Shown: positions 1 through 8,339 of the stretch, piece by piece | Layout: each line of letters starts with the position of its first letter | Numbering within the stretch: position 1 is the stretch's first letter | Assembly (NCBI GenBank): GCA_035544835.1 | Contig: DASZZV010000036.1 | Span: forward strand, 1-32,496 | Source: DASZZV01 sp035544835 | GTDB taxonomy: Bacteria; Acidobacteriota; Thermoanaerobaculia; Gp7-AA8 | Direction of reading: 5' to 3' | Length of the DNA stretch: 32,496 bases | The notes under the pieces: model-generated | Told to the model about the DNA's origin: nothing | Seen by the model: only the letters and a program-made list of their open reading frames with translations | The model's database searches: none | Position numbers and translations under genes: made by a program

Positions 1-27
1 CCAATCGAGGCATCCGGTGGCGGCTTT

Positions 28-45
28 CGCCCCTGCCGGGGCTCG
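28..45. repeat. Copy of an 18-nt intergenic repeat core
   Basis: This 18-nt stretch is the exact reverse complement of 21115-21132, which lies inside the long inverted-repeat element at 21046-21265. It contains a short self-complementary core (cccc tgcc gggg). It appears to be a partial copy of a dispersed repeat whose remainder may lie upstream of the window edge. No gene is credible in positions 1-360. Confidence 0.6.
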
Positions 46-82
46 GTGAAACTTCAAGCAAATGATTGATTCGTGACGTCTT

Positions 83-229
83 CCAGTGGTTCGCTTCGCT
101 CACCACTGGCTACCAGCTCCGCGGCCCTCCGGGCCTCACACCGGGCTCCGCCCGGTGCGGTGCGGGCGCCTCGCCCGCACCTCCTTACTGAGGATTCATA
201 TCTGCGCCGAGCGGGCGAGGCGCCCGCTC
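83..229. repeat. Array of intergenic hairpins (REP/BIME-like)
   Basis: Four clear stem-loops lie in 150 bp: 83-90 pairs with 102-109 (8 bp), 139-146 with 150-157 (8 bp), 160-167 with 173-180 (8 bp, loop gcctc), and 209-216 with 222-229 (8 bp, loop gaggc). The loops of the last two are complementary to each other and their stems are almost the same sequence, so they look like two inverted copies of one unit. The reading frame across this region (73-339) encodes only low-complexity Arg/Pro/Ala-rich sequence and is not a gene. The arrangement resembles REP or BIME elements; that label is an inference. Confidence 0.65.
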
Positions 230-336
230 CCCTCGGTGAGAATTCAGGGCTTGCGCTCGTAGGGGCGCGCAGATACCTTCGGGTTTCAAGACGGCCGCTG
301 CTTCCGCCGCGACGAAACCCTGCGAGGAATGCGGGT

Positions 337-342
337 TAGAAT
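337..342 (+). promoter_or_regulatory. Putative -10 box for glyA
   Basis: TAGAAT at 337-342 would place a transcription start near 349, followed by a GGAG ribosome-binding site at 352-355 and the glyA ATG at 361. No convincing -35 is seen. The same string TAGAATGACG occurs upstream of the Fis-type gene at 17242, which adds some weight. Confidence 0.35.
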
Positions 343-360
343 GACGAGCCTGGAGAAAAC

Positions 361-1638
361 ATGAGCAACGTCAAAGAACTGGCCGCGGTCGGCCACGATT
401 TCCTGCAGCGCGACCTCGCCGAGGTCGATCCCGACATCGCCGGGGCCATTGCCTTAGAGACCACGCGTCAGCACGAGACGCTCGAGCTCATCGCATCCGA
501 GAACCATGTGTCGCGAGCCGTCCTCACCGCGATGGGCTCGGTCTTTACGAACAAATACGCCGAGGGTTACCCGGGAAAGCGTTACTACGGTGGTTGCGGG
601 CCGACTGATATCGCCGAGACAATCGCCATCGATCGGGCCAAACAGCTCTTCGGCGCGGAGCACGTTAACGTTCAGCCGCATTCAGGATCCCAGGCCAACA
701 TGGGGGTGTATTTCACCGTGCTCAAGCCGGGCGACACGATCATGGGTATGGACCTGTCGCACGGCGGCCATCTCACGCACGGCCATCCGCTTTCCTACAG
801 CGGACGCGATTTCAAAGTCGTGGCCTATCACGTCCGCAAAGAAGACGAGCGCATCGACTACGAGGAGATGCAACAACTGGCCGAAGCCAGCAAGCCGCGC
901 CTCATCATCTGCGGAGCCTCGGCCTATTCCCGGGTCATCGACTTCAAGCGCATCCGTGAGATCGCCGACTCGGTTGGAGCGCTCATGATGGCCGACATCG
1001 CCCATATCGCCGGCCTCGTCGTCGCCGGCGAACATCCTTCTCCGGTCCCCTACGCCGACTTCGTGACCACCACCACCCACAAGACTCTTCGCGGGCCGCG
1101 AGCCGGTCTCATCCTGTGCAAGGCCAAATATGCGAAGGACCTCGACCGCTCGGTTTTCCCCGGGATTCAGGGGGGGCCACTGGTACATATCATTGCCGCC
1201 AAAGCGGTGGCCTTCAAAGAAGCGATGACCCCTGAATTCAAGCAGTATCAGCATCAAATCGTGCTCAATGCGAAAGCCTTCGCCTCCGCCTTCGCGGAAG
1301 CGGGATTCAGAATTGTCTCCGGTGGTACTGACAATCACCTTTTCCTCGCCGATGTGTTCTCGAAGGGAATCACCGGCAAGGATGGGGAGAAGATGCTCGA
1401 GCAGGCCAACATCACCGTGAACAAGAACACGATTCCTTTCGACCAGAACAAGCCGATGGTCGCCTCAGGACTTCGCCTGGGAACCCCGGCGGTAACGACG
1501 CGGGGACTTCGCGAAGAGGACATGAAGCAGGTGGCGAGCCTGATCGCCGAGGTGCTGGATTCCAAGGGCGACTCAGGTGTAATCGAACAGGTGAGAGGTA
1601 AGGTCAGAGAAATCTGTGATCGGTTCCCGATCTACTGA
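361..1638 (+). CDS. glyA: Serine hydroxymethyltransferase
   Basis: This 425-residue, full-length PLP enzyme interconverts serine and glycine while moving a one-carbon unit to or from tetrahydrofolate, in the cytoplasm. Visible family marks are LELIASENHVS near residue 41, the NKYAEGYPGKRYYGG substrate/PLP region at 64-78, SGSQAN at 108-113, the DIAHIAG cofactor-aspartate region at 212-218, and the PLP-binding lysine K241 in THKTLRGPRAG. The C-terminal TPAVTTRG motif is also present. ATG at 361 follows GGAG at 352-355. The next gene starts only 12 nt after the stop, so the two are probably cotranscribed. Nothing is missing or odd. Confidence 0.97.
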   Translation: MSNVKELAAVGHDFLQRDLAEVDPDIAGAIALETTRQHETLELIASENHVSRAVLTAMGSVFTNKYAEGYPGKRYYGGCGPTDIAETIAIDRAKQLFGAEHVNVQPHSGSQANMGVYFTVLKPGDTIMGMDLSHGGHLTHGHPLSYSGRDFKVVAYHVRKEDERIDYEEMQQLAEASKPRLIICGASAYSRVIDFKRIREIADSVGALMMADIAHIAGLVVAGEHPSPVPYADFVTTTTHKTLRGPRAGLILCKAKYAKDLDRSVFPGIQGGPLVHIIAAKAVAFKEAMTPEFKQYQHQIVLNAKAFASAFAEAGFRIVSGGTDNHLFLADVFSKGITGKDGEKMLEQANITVNKNTIPFDQNKPMVASGLRLGTPAVTTRGLREEDMKQVASLIAEVLDSKGDSGVIEQVRGKVREICDRFPIY

Positions 1639-1650
1639 TCGTCTTCAGGA

Positions 1651-2361
1651 ATGACCACGGGCGCGCGCCGGCCTTACTTCCCGATTTTCATCGACGTCGA
1701 AGGAAAGAAAATTCTCGTCGTCGGCGGGGGAGAGGTCGCCGCACGCAAGGTTCGAACCCTCCTTCCGTATGGCCCCAATCTCACCGTTGTTGCGGAGAAG
1801 GCGGTCGACGAGATTGTGGTGGCCGCCGGCGAGGGGCTGCTGGATCTGGTAGTTCGGCGGTACGAAGAGTCTGATCTCGGCGGGCAGCTGTTTGTGATTG
1901 CGGCGACGAGCAACGGCGACACGAACGCGCGAATCGCCGCCGCATGCCGTGACCTGAAGATTCCCGTGAACGTGGTCGATGCGCCTGAGTTGTGCGACTT
2001 CACAGTGCCGGCCATCGTGCAGCGAGGCTCGGTGCAGCTCGCGATCTCGACGGGTGGGAGCTCACCCGCGCTGGCGAAAGCGATCAGGCAACGTGCGGAG
2101 AAAACAGTCGGGCCCGAGATCGCCGCGGCCAGCGAACTGCTGGGAAGCCTGCGTCAGGAGGCGAAGCGGATTCTTGCCTCGGATGGAGAAAGAAAGAGGT
2201 TTTTCGATGCCGTCCTCGACAGCGGATTCCTCGATCTCGCCGCTGCCGGGCGACCGGCAGAGGCCTACGCAGCGGCTGGGCGGGTGTGCGATGAGTGGAG
2301 GGTGCCAAGGAGTGAGGTTATCGATCGCTTCCTGATCGAAGACGATCAAGGCGATCGATGA
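1651..2361 (+). CDS. Precorrin-2 dehydrogenase / sirohydrochlorin ferrochelatase-like
   Basis: This 236-residue protein matches the N-terminal (CysG-B / SirC / Met8-type) part of siroheme synthase, which oxidises precorrin-2 to sirohydrochlorin with NAD+ and, in bifunctional members, inserts iron. The nucleotide-binding loop VVGGGEVAARK lies at 23-33. NVVDAPELCDFTVPAI (107-122) holds the aspartate (D110) that aligns with the catalytic Asp of CysG/Met8. ISTGGSSPALAKAIR (132-146) is the conserved region before the dimerisation helices. The C-terminal uroporphyrinogen methyltransferase domain of full CysG is absent, which is normal for stand-alone versions. It lies 12 nt downstream of glyA; AGGA abuts the ATG, so translation may depend on coupling. 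No other tetrapyrrole gene is in the window. Whether it chelates metal cannot be told from sequence alone. Confidence 0.88.
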   Translation: MTTGARRPYFPIFIDVEGKKILVVGGGEVAARKVRTLLPYGPNLTVVAEKAVDEIVVAAGEGLLDLVVRRYEESDLGGQLFVIAATSNGDTNARIAAACRDLKIPVNVVDAPELCDFTVPAIVQRGSVQLAISTGGSSPALAKAIRQRAEKTVGPEIAAASELLGSLRQEAKRILASDGERKRFFDAVLDSGFLDLAAAGRPAEAYAAAGRVCDEWRVPRSEVIDRFLIEDDQGDR

Positions 2362-2437
2362 GTGTGAGGCGAGACTCGCCATGTCGACCTATCTGCTGTT
2401 CGCCAGTTCAGAGTGGGCCGAGAGTGATGACCCGTTT

Positions 2438-3235
2438 TCAGCCCTTGATGGCCCCTGGCATCATCGGGCGAGGCGGCGTGGCAGCCGAAGCGCGGAACAG
2501 CCGGTGCGAATAGAGATGTTTCTTGTGTAGTTTGTACAGGACCATGGTCTTGAGGATCTCGAGACCATAGCGGACTGATTTCCAGAAACCGATCTGCGAC
2601 GCTTCCTTGAAGTAGCGTGTCTGAATCGGAACCTCCCGTATGAGCATCTTCGCGGCCACTCCCTGGGCGATGATCTCGGTGTCGAACACGAAGTTGTCGG
2701 AGTTCGCCTCGAAGTTGACAGAGTCGAGGTATCGGCGCGAGTAGGCGCGAAAACCAGAGTGATACTCGGAGAGGAAGACGTAGAACGTCGCGTTCTCGAC
2801 CATTGTCAGGAAGAGATTCGCAAAGTATTTCCACTTCGGCATGCCGCCCTCGATGGGTCGCCCGCCGAGCATCCGCGAACCAAAGACGGCATCGCATTGA
2901 TCGTCCAGGAGAGGTTGAATCAGTTGCGGGATGATGGTTGGGTCGTATTGATGATCGGGATGAACCATGACCATGATGTCGCCGCCGAGGTCATCCATGG
3001 CCGTCCTGTAGCAGGTCTTCTGATTCCCGCCGTAGCCGCGGTTCCGTGGATGGACGATGACCTTCAGGCCGAGCTCCTTCGCTACCTCGACCGTCCGATC
3101 GCGTGACACGTCGTCGACCAGCAGGATTTCGTCGACCCAGTCTTTGGGAATGTCGTTATACGTGGCGACTAGGGTCTTTTCCGCGTTGTAGGCGGGCAGA
3201 ACAACGACGACTTTTTTTGAGCGATGGGGCGACAT
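2438..3235 (-). CDS. Family 2 glycosyltransferase, DPM1-like (polyprenyl-phosphate sugar synthase)
   Basis: A 265-residue GT-A fold enzyme. VVLPAYNAEKT (11-21) is the nucleotide-sugar entry motif, LLVDDVSRDRT (38-48) carries the paired aspartates, RNRGYGGNQKTCYR (64-77) and HPDHQYDP (92-99) hold the DxD-equivalent, and YHSGFRAYSR (158-167) is the acceptor-side motif typical of dolichyl/polyprenyl-phosphate mannose or glucose synthases. No terminal membrane domain is seen, so it probably acts at the cytoplasmic face. I chose ATG at 3235 because AAAGGA sits 6 nt before it; an upstream TTG at 3265 is possible. It is divergent from the YfhO-type gene at 3570 and convergent with the siroheme gene. 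Its likely product is the donor used by GT-C enzymes such as the neighbouring YfhO-type proteins (inference). The sugar is unknown. Confidence 0.88.
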   Translation of the reverse strand: MSPHRSKKVVVVLPAYNAEKTLVATYNDIPKDWVDEILLVDDVSRDRTVEVAKELGLKVIVHPRNRGYGGNQKTCYRTAMDDLGGDIMVMVHPDHQYDPTIIPQLIQPLLDDQCDAVFGSRMLGGRPIEGGMPKWKYFANLFLTMVENATFYVFLSEYHSGFRAYSRRYLDSVNFEANSDNFVFDTEIIAQGVAAKMLIREVPIQTRYFKEASQIGFWKSVRYGLEILKTMVLYKLHKKHLYSHRLFRASAATPPRPMMPGAIKG

Positions 3236-3339
3236 GGTGAGTCCTTTCCGGGTTTCGGGCGGCAAAGATTAGCACAAAGGCCTGGATGGGACCCCTGACG
3301 GGGGAACCGTGACGGAAGGGGGCCGGAGTATGCGCTGTG

Positions 3340-3464
3340 CCGATCGGAGTGGCGACATCTTGTCGCCTGGCTCGGCGCCATCCCGTGGCGCCGCTTGGTG
3401 ACTCCGAGAACGGCGGCGCGGGACGCCGCCGAGCCAGGCGGCAGGATGCCGCCACTCCGATCGG
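3340..3464. repeat. Long inverted-repeat element, 38-bp arms
   Basis: Arms 3340-3377 and 3427-3464 are reverse complements at 35 of 38 positions, and the three differences are all transitions that allow G-U pairs in RNA. The 49-nt loop has its own small hairpins (for example ggcgcca/tggcgcc near 3374-3392). It occupies most of the 334-nt gap between two divergent genes (3236-3569), which otherwise holds only the putative -10 box at 3556. The short frames across it are not genes. Confidence 0.8.
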
Positions 3465-3555
3465 TCGAATTTCATTAGACGCATCAAGGGCATCGGGAGG
3501 GCTCGGCGACAGGATGAACAACTCGTTCGGCCGGGCGAGGGCGCAACGGCTCCTG

Positions 3556-3561
3556 TACAAT
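3556..3561 (+). promoter_or_regulatory. Putative -10 box, leaderless start of first YfhO-type gene
   Basis: TACAAT lies 8 nt before the GTG at 3570 and no ribosome-binding site is visible, so transcription would begin at or next to the start codon. No good -35 hexamer is seen. Confidence 0.4.
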
Positions 3562-3569
3562 GCGCCGCC

Positions 3570-5924
3570 GTGACGAAACGCAGAGTTCCGGCCGATGTCT
3601 ACGCCATCCTTTTACTCTGCCTCGTCTGCGCGATTCCCTTCCTCGACGTTCTCCTTTCCAGCAGTCGCTTTTACATCCGCGACCTGACCCGATACTACTT
3701 TCCAACCAAGAGCATCATTCGGGAAGTCCTTCTGGGCGGTGACTTTCCTTACTGGAACCGTTTCTACTCGGGAGGCCAGCCTATGGCAGCCAACCCTGAG
3801 TACGAGATTTTCTATCCGCTCCAATGGCTGATTCTCCTGCCCAGCTACGATTTCGGCTTTCGCCTTCACATCCTCGTGCACGTCTACATTGCCGCGGTCG
3901 GCATGTATCTGCTGTTGCGCTCGATGTCGCTCCGAGTCGAGAGCGCGTTCTTCGGCGCCATCGTTTTCGCGATCGGCGGAGTGTTCGTGTCGATGATCAA
4001 TCTGCTCCCGATCCTCTTCTGCATTGCCTGGCTCCCGCTGATCCTGTTGTTCGTGCGGAGGTATCTGCTGTTGCGCCGGGTAGGGGATCTCTGCCTGGCC
4101 GGCTTCTTCCTGGGGGTCGAGGGGTTAGTCGGTGAGCCTACATCGATTCTTCAGACCTGGTTTCTGATCGCCTCCTACATGCTCTACCGGCTGTGCCGGG
4201 ATCGTGACGTGAAGACCTTCCTCCGATGTAGTGCAGCGTCGTTCGTCATGGTGATTGCCCAGGTCTGCGGCGGCGCCGCCCAGCTCATCCCGGCCGTGGA
4301 TCATGCCCGCGACTCCGCCAGGGCCCGTATGTTCGATTTCGATCTGGTCACGTCCTGGAGCATGCCTTACGCGCGCCCGCTGGAGCTTTTCGTTCCGAAC
4401 CTGTTTGGCCATATTTTCAAGAACGGAACGTACTACTGGGGCTCGGGGATGTATCCGAGTGTTTCCTCCCCGTTCATCTTCAGTATCTACCTCGGGATGA
4501 TTGCGGCGGTTCTAATCGCCGCCGGTCTCTGCATCCGCCAGAGAGGTCGGGGAATCTTTCTCTTCGTCGCCGGCGTCTCCACGATTCTGGCGCTGGGCGG
4601 ACACACTCCGCTTTTCCAATGGCTCTACGACCTCGGTATCGGCTCGATTCGCTATCCGGAAAAATTCGCGTTCATGGGGCTGTTCGCGTCGATCATCTTT
4701 GCCGCGATTACGTTCGACCGCCTGCTCGATGAGGACGGGAAGGCGCGAGACGTCGCTGCGACCGTCGCGGTCATTTTGACAGTCCTGTTCGGAGCGATCG
4801 CCGCATTCTCATTCACCCCCCAGTACGCGATAGTCTTTGCGAAGCTGTGGAAGCTGACGCCATCGCCGGCCACCAGCCTGATGATCCGCATGTCGGCTAC
4901 CGACTGGCTCCTGACGACTGCGCGCGCTTCGGGAGCAGCCATCCTGCTGATCCTGGCGTCAACGAAACGGCGAACGCTCTGGTTTTCAGTTCTCGTCCTC
5001 GCCACTGTCGTCGATCTGACGCCGCTCGATTTCGAGGTCCTGCCACGTTTTCCGAAAAAGTTCTTCACTCCACCGGAAGTGACGGGGAAGCTCGACCACA
5101 AGCACCGCTTTGACAGTCGCATCTTTCATGAGCCCGACTGGTACGGCTCGGCGCCCGAGGCGAAAAGTTTCTTCGGCACCGGCCAGGACGTTTACTGGGT
5201 TGTGCGCAATGGTCTGTTTCCGATGACAACGGCGAGCTGGGGATTTCAGACTGTGCTGGAACGCGACTACGACAAGACGGCCCTTCTATCGACCGTCGAC
5301 TTCACCGACGCCATGTGGCGGGTTCGTGACACAAAGAGCCAGCCGCAATGGGCCGAGCTCTTCATGTCGATGTCGAACGTCGGGTATCGTGGTGTGTATC
5401 GCCCCTTCGAGGTGGAGAAAAAGCGCATCCACGGCGATTTCAAGAAATCGATGCCGGTCACCTTCCTGCCGATCGCTGTGACGCCGAGGTATTACCTGGC
5501 CGATCAGTTCGTTCAGGTGCGGGATCAGAATGATTTTGTCAATCGCATGAGCAAAGGACGCTGGAGCCTTCGCGTGGCCGCCGTCAGCTTTCCACCCTTC
5601 GCTCCCTCAAAAGGGACGGTGGACGAGGTTACGGAAGGCCCGAACAGCGCCACGATCAAGGTCAGTTCCGAGGATACGAATTTTCTTGTCATGAGCGTTA
5701 CCACGCACAAGTACTGGAAGGCGACTCTTGATGGACGGCCTGTACCGTTGCGCGTCGCCAACATCGGCTACCAGGGGGTGATGATCCCCCGGGGACGACA
5801 CGTAGTGAAGATGCGCTACCGGAATGATCTCGTTCCGCCGATGGTCGTGCTCAGCATCCTGACCGGAGCTCTTCTGCTGAGCGGCGGAATCGCCTTCGGA
5901 GGCTTTCGCCGTGAGGCAACGTAG
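3570..5924 (+). CDS. YfhO-type GT-C membrane glycosyltransferase-like protein, paralogue 1
   Basis: A 784-residue polytopic membrane protein with roughly a dozen hydrophobic segments, and a long non-membrane region at about 500-750 that should lie outside the cytoplasm. After the first membrane helix comes RDLTRYYFP with D38, the position of the acidic residue conserved in the first outer loop of GT-C enzymes, then WNRFYSGGQPMAANPEY (62-78), a YfhO hallmark. Near the C-terminus is the YfhO-type beta-domain motif HKYWKATLDG, followed by RYRN and a last helix. The GTG start at 3570 has no ribosome-binding site but has a TACAAT box 8 nt upstream. Only 6 nt separate it from the next paralogue. 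The family is thought to move sugars from lipid carriers to surface polymers; donor and acceptor are unknown here. Confidence 0.85.
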   Translation: MTKRRVPADVYAILLLCLVCAIPFLDVLLSSSRFYIRDLTRYYFPTKSIIREVLLGGDFPYWNRFYSGGQPMAANPEYEIFYPLQWLILLPSYDFGFRLHILVHVYIAAVGMYLLLRSMSLRVESAFFGAIVFAIGGVFVSMINLLPILFCIAWLPLILLFVRRYLLLRRVGDLCLAGFFLGVEGLVGEPTSILQTWFLIASYMLYRLCRDRDVKTFLRCSAASFVMVIAQVCGGAAQLIPAVDHARDSARARMFDFDLVTSWSMPYARPLELFVPNLFGHIFKNGTYYWGSGMYPSVSSPFIFSIYLGMIAAVLIAAGLCIRQRGRGIFLFVAGVSTILALGGHTPLFQWLYDLGIGSIRYPEKFAFMGLFASIIFAAITFDRLLDEDGKARDVAATVAVILTVLFGAIAAFSFTPQYAIVFAKLWKLTPSPATSLMIRMSATDWLLTTARASGAAILLILASTKRRTLWFSVLVLATVVDLTPLDFEVLPRFPKKFFTPPEVTGKLDHKHRFDSRIFHEPDWYGSAPEAKSFFGTGQDVYWVVRNGLFPMTTASWGFQTVLERDYDKTALLSTVDFTDAMWRVRDTKSQPQWAELFMSMSNVGYRGVYRPFEVEKKRIHGDFKKSMPVTFLPIAVTPRYYLADQFVQVRDQNDFVNRMSKGRWSLRVAAVSFPPFAPSKGTVDEVTEGPNSATIKVSSEDTNFLVMSVTTHKYWKATLDGRPVPLRVANIGYQGVMIPRGRHVVKMRYRNDLVPPMVVLSILTGALLLSGGIAFGGFRREAT

Positions 5925-5930
5925 TTTTCC

Positions 5931-8339
5931 ATGGGCGAGCCGGTACCTGCAGAAGACACCTGGTCGCGGCGCGACTTCCTGTTTCTGGCAATCCTGGGAG
6001 CGCTGATCGGGCTGGTGTATTTCGATGTTCTCTTTCTAGGCAAGACTCTCTTCCTTCGCGATCTGACCCGGTACTACTTTCCGGCAAAGTTGATTCTTCG
6101 CGAGATCGTGCGAGCCGGGGAGTTTCCCTCGTGGAACCCCTTCTTCGGGGGCGGGCAGCCGATGGCAGCGAACCCGGAGTATTCCGTCTTCTATCCCCTT
6201 CATGCTCTGCTGCTACTGCCCGATTTTGTCTACGCGTTTCAGCTGCTCATCGTGTTGCATGTCTTCATCGGCGCAGGGTCGATGTATCTGTTCCTGCGAT
6301 CCTGGCGGTGTCGTTCGGAGACAGCCCTCATCGGCTCGCTGACTTTTGCCCTCGGTGGCATCACAGCGTCGCTTCTCAATCTGCTCCCTTACCTATTCAT
6401 CTTCGCCTGGACCCCGCTGGCGTTTCTGTTCGTTCGTCGCTTTCTGGAGGGAGGGAAAAGACGAGATTTCGCGGCCGCTGGCCTCGTGCTGGCGCTGCAG
6501 CTTCTTACCCCGGAACCTACGACGATCCTTCAGGTGTGGTTTCTCATCGGCTCGTACGCTTTTTACAAGGGCTGGCAACAGAAGAAAGGGAAAGGTGCGC
6601 TCAAGCAGCTCGGCGCGATTACGCTGCTTGGCTTCCTCGTGCTGGGCGCCGGAGCCGTGCAGATTCTGCCGGCACTCGATCATGCACGGGATTCGGTCCG
6701 TGCGCGTCCTTTCGACTACCGCCTGGCGAGCGCCTGGAGTATGCCGGCGGTTCGACCACTCGAACTGATCTATCCCTCTATGTTCGGTCGTCCCTTCTCG
6801 CCGGGCGCACCCCGTTACCTGGGAGCAGCGCTGTATCAACCGAAGCCTGTTCCGTTTCTTTTCATGATCTATCTCGGGCTGCTCACCTTCGTTCTGGCGG
6901 CGGCGGGAGCAGCGACGCGTACGCGAGGCTGGCCGCTGGCTCTTTTCGTTTCTCTTGTGTCTTTCGTGCTTGCTCTCGGCAATCACCTTCCCTTATTTCG
7001 CTGGCTCTATGAGATGAAGGTTGCCTCCGCCGTGCGCTATCCCGAGAAGTTCGCTTTGATGGGGCTGTTCGCGATCCTCCTGTTCGCCGTCAAGGCGCTT
7101 GATCGGTATCTCAGCGGGGACGCAGCTGTGGCGGTTGCCGTACAGCGGGTGATCTGGGTCCTCCTGGCTTTGACGGCGATCGTTGCTGTCGCTTCATTTT
7201 CAGAGACCTGGTCCCAGTGGTATGTGAGCAGCTGGAAGATCAGCTCGGAGGGGCAGGCGCGCGATTGGATTGGTGTGGCTCGTTTCGACTGGATCATCTC
7301 GCTGCTTCGCGTCGCCGTTCTGGCGGCGTTGATTTTCGCAGGATCCCGGAAGCGCAGCCGCCCGTTGTGGGCGCCTCTTCTGGCTTTCGTCTTTCTCGAC
7401 CTGGCCTTCGCCTCGAGGGAAGTAAGTCCTCGCATGCCTCGGTCATTTTTCCGTGAGCCGGACCTGGCGAAGTTAATCGCCCCTGAGGATCGGGCGCAGT
7501 ATCGTGTTTTCCCGGAAGCCGACTGGTATGACTATTACGGCTTCTCCAGAAATGCCAGGCTCTTTTCGTCGACAGGGGATGGTAGTTACTGGACGGTTCA
7601 GCATGGATTGATACCGCACTCGCCGGCGGACTGGGGCATCAGAACTGTTCTCGATCGCGACTATGACAAGACGGCACTACTCCCGACCGCCGATCTCGTC
7701 GATGCTTACTGGCGCGTGAAGGATCGCGTCGGCGATGCGCGGCGACCTCTCTTCATGGCCATGGCCAACGCCCGATGGCGGGAGGAGTTTCGCGACTTCG
7801 ACGAGGAAGTGGCCCGAGTGCACGGGCGACCCGAGCTGGTGCAGCCGATGGCACTGATCGAAGAGAGAAAAAGTCCCCGCTACTACTTCGCGGATCAGAT
7901 CGTTCCAATTTCCGGAGTCGAGGACTTCAGTCGCCGGGTCGTCGAGCGCGATTGGAGTCGAGGCGTCGCCTTCGTCGAGGAGCAGGTCACAGCGCCGGGA
8001 ACGGGAAGCGTGCTGTCGGTGAAAGAGTGGTCCAGCCGAGCCGAACTGCGCGTCGCTGCCGACCAGGCGTCGTTTCTCGTGGCGAGCGTTACTGCGCACA
8101 AGTACTGGCAGGCCACGATCGACGGCATTCCGGCCAGGCTCATTCGCGCCAACATCGGTTTTCAAGGCCTGGTCGTGCCAGCAGGACAGCACACGATCGA
8201 GCTCCGGTACCGGAACCGTCTTCTTCCCTTTGCCTCGTCCTTTTCATTGCTTTCACTGGGAGTTCTTCTCTTCCTGGCCTGCAAGTCTCACTGGAAAGAA
8301 GACCATCAGGCTCAGAACGAGGAGCACAGAGAGGCCTGA
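5931..8339 (+). CDS. YfhO-type GT-C membrane glycosyltransferase-like protein, paralogue 2
   Basis: An 802-residue paralogue of the preceding gene, collinear along its full length. It has FLRDLTRYYFP (D44), WNPFFGGGQPMAANPEY, the shared block DRDYDKTALL in the large outer region, YYFADQIV, and the C-terminal HKYWQATIDG with RYRN before the last helix. It starts 6 nt after the previous stop with no clear ribosome-binding site, so it is likely translated by coupling. Its last 87 bases (8253-8339) overlap the 3' end of the convergent third paralogue on the other strand. The final residues after the last helix are charged (KEDHQAQNEEHREA) and may be a recent extension. Substrates cannot be deduced. 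Confidence 0.85.
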   Translation: MGEPVPAEDTWSRRDFLFLAILGALIGLVYFDVLFLGKTLFLRDLTRYYFPAKLILREIVRAGEFPSWNPFFGGGQPMAANPEYSVFYPLHALLLLPDFVYAFQLLIVLHVFIGAGSMYLFLRSWRCRSETALIGSLTFALGGITASLLNLLPYLFIFAWTPLAFLFVRRFLEGGKRRDFAAAGLVLALQLLTPEPTTILQVWFLIGSYAFYKGWQQKKGKGALKQLGAITLLGFLVLGAGAVQILPALDHARDSVRARPFDYRLASAWSMPAVRPLELIYPSMFGRPFSPGAPRYLGAALYQPKPVPFLFMIYLGLLTFVLAAAGAATRTRGWPLALFVSLVSFVLALGNHLPLFRWLYEMKVASAVRYPEKFALMGLFAILLFAVKALDRYLSGDAAVAVAVQRVIWVLLALTAIVAVASFSETWSQWYVSSWKISSEGQARDWIGVARFDWIISLLRVAVLAALIFAGSRKRSRPLWAPLLAFVFLDLAFASREVSPRMPRSFFREPDLAKLIAPEDRAQYRVFPEADWYDYYGFSRNARLFSSTGDGSYWTVQHGLIPHSPADWGIRTVLDRDYDKTALLPTADLVDAYWRVKDRVGDARRPLFMAMANARWREEFRDFDEEVARVHGRPELVQPMALIEERKSPRYYFADQIVPISGVEDFSRRVVERDWSRGVAFVEEQVTAPGTGSVLSVKEWSSRAELRVAADQASFLVASVTAHKYWQATIDGIPARLIRANIGFQGLVVPAGQHTIELRYRNRLLPFASSFSLLSLGVLLFLACKSHWKEDHQAQNEEHREA

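Noticed and set aside
73..339. 88-codon open frame upstream of glyA
   Set aside because: It runs through the hairpin array, has low-complexity Arg/Pro/Ala-rich sequence and no ribosome-binding site.
3337..3573. Open frames on both strands in the GT2-YfhO gap
   Set aside because: They are translations of the 38-bp inverted repeat; composition is Arg/Ala-rich and no family is recognisable.
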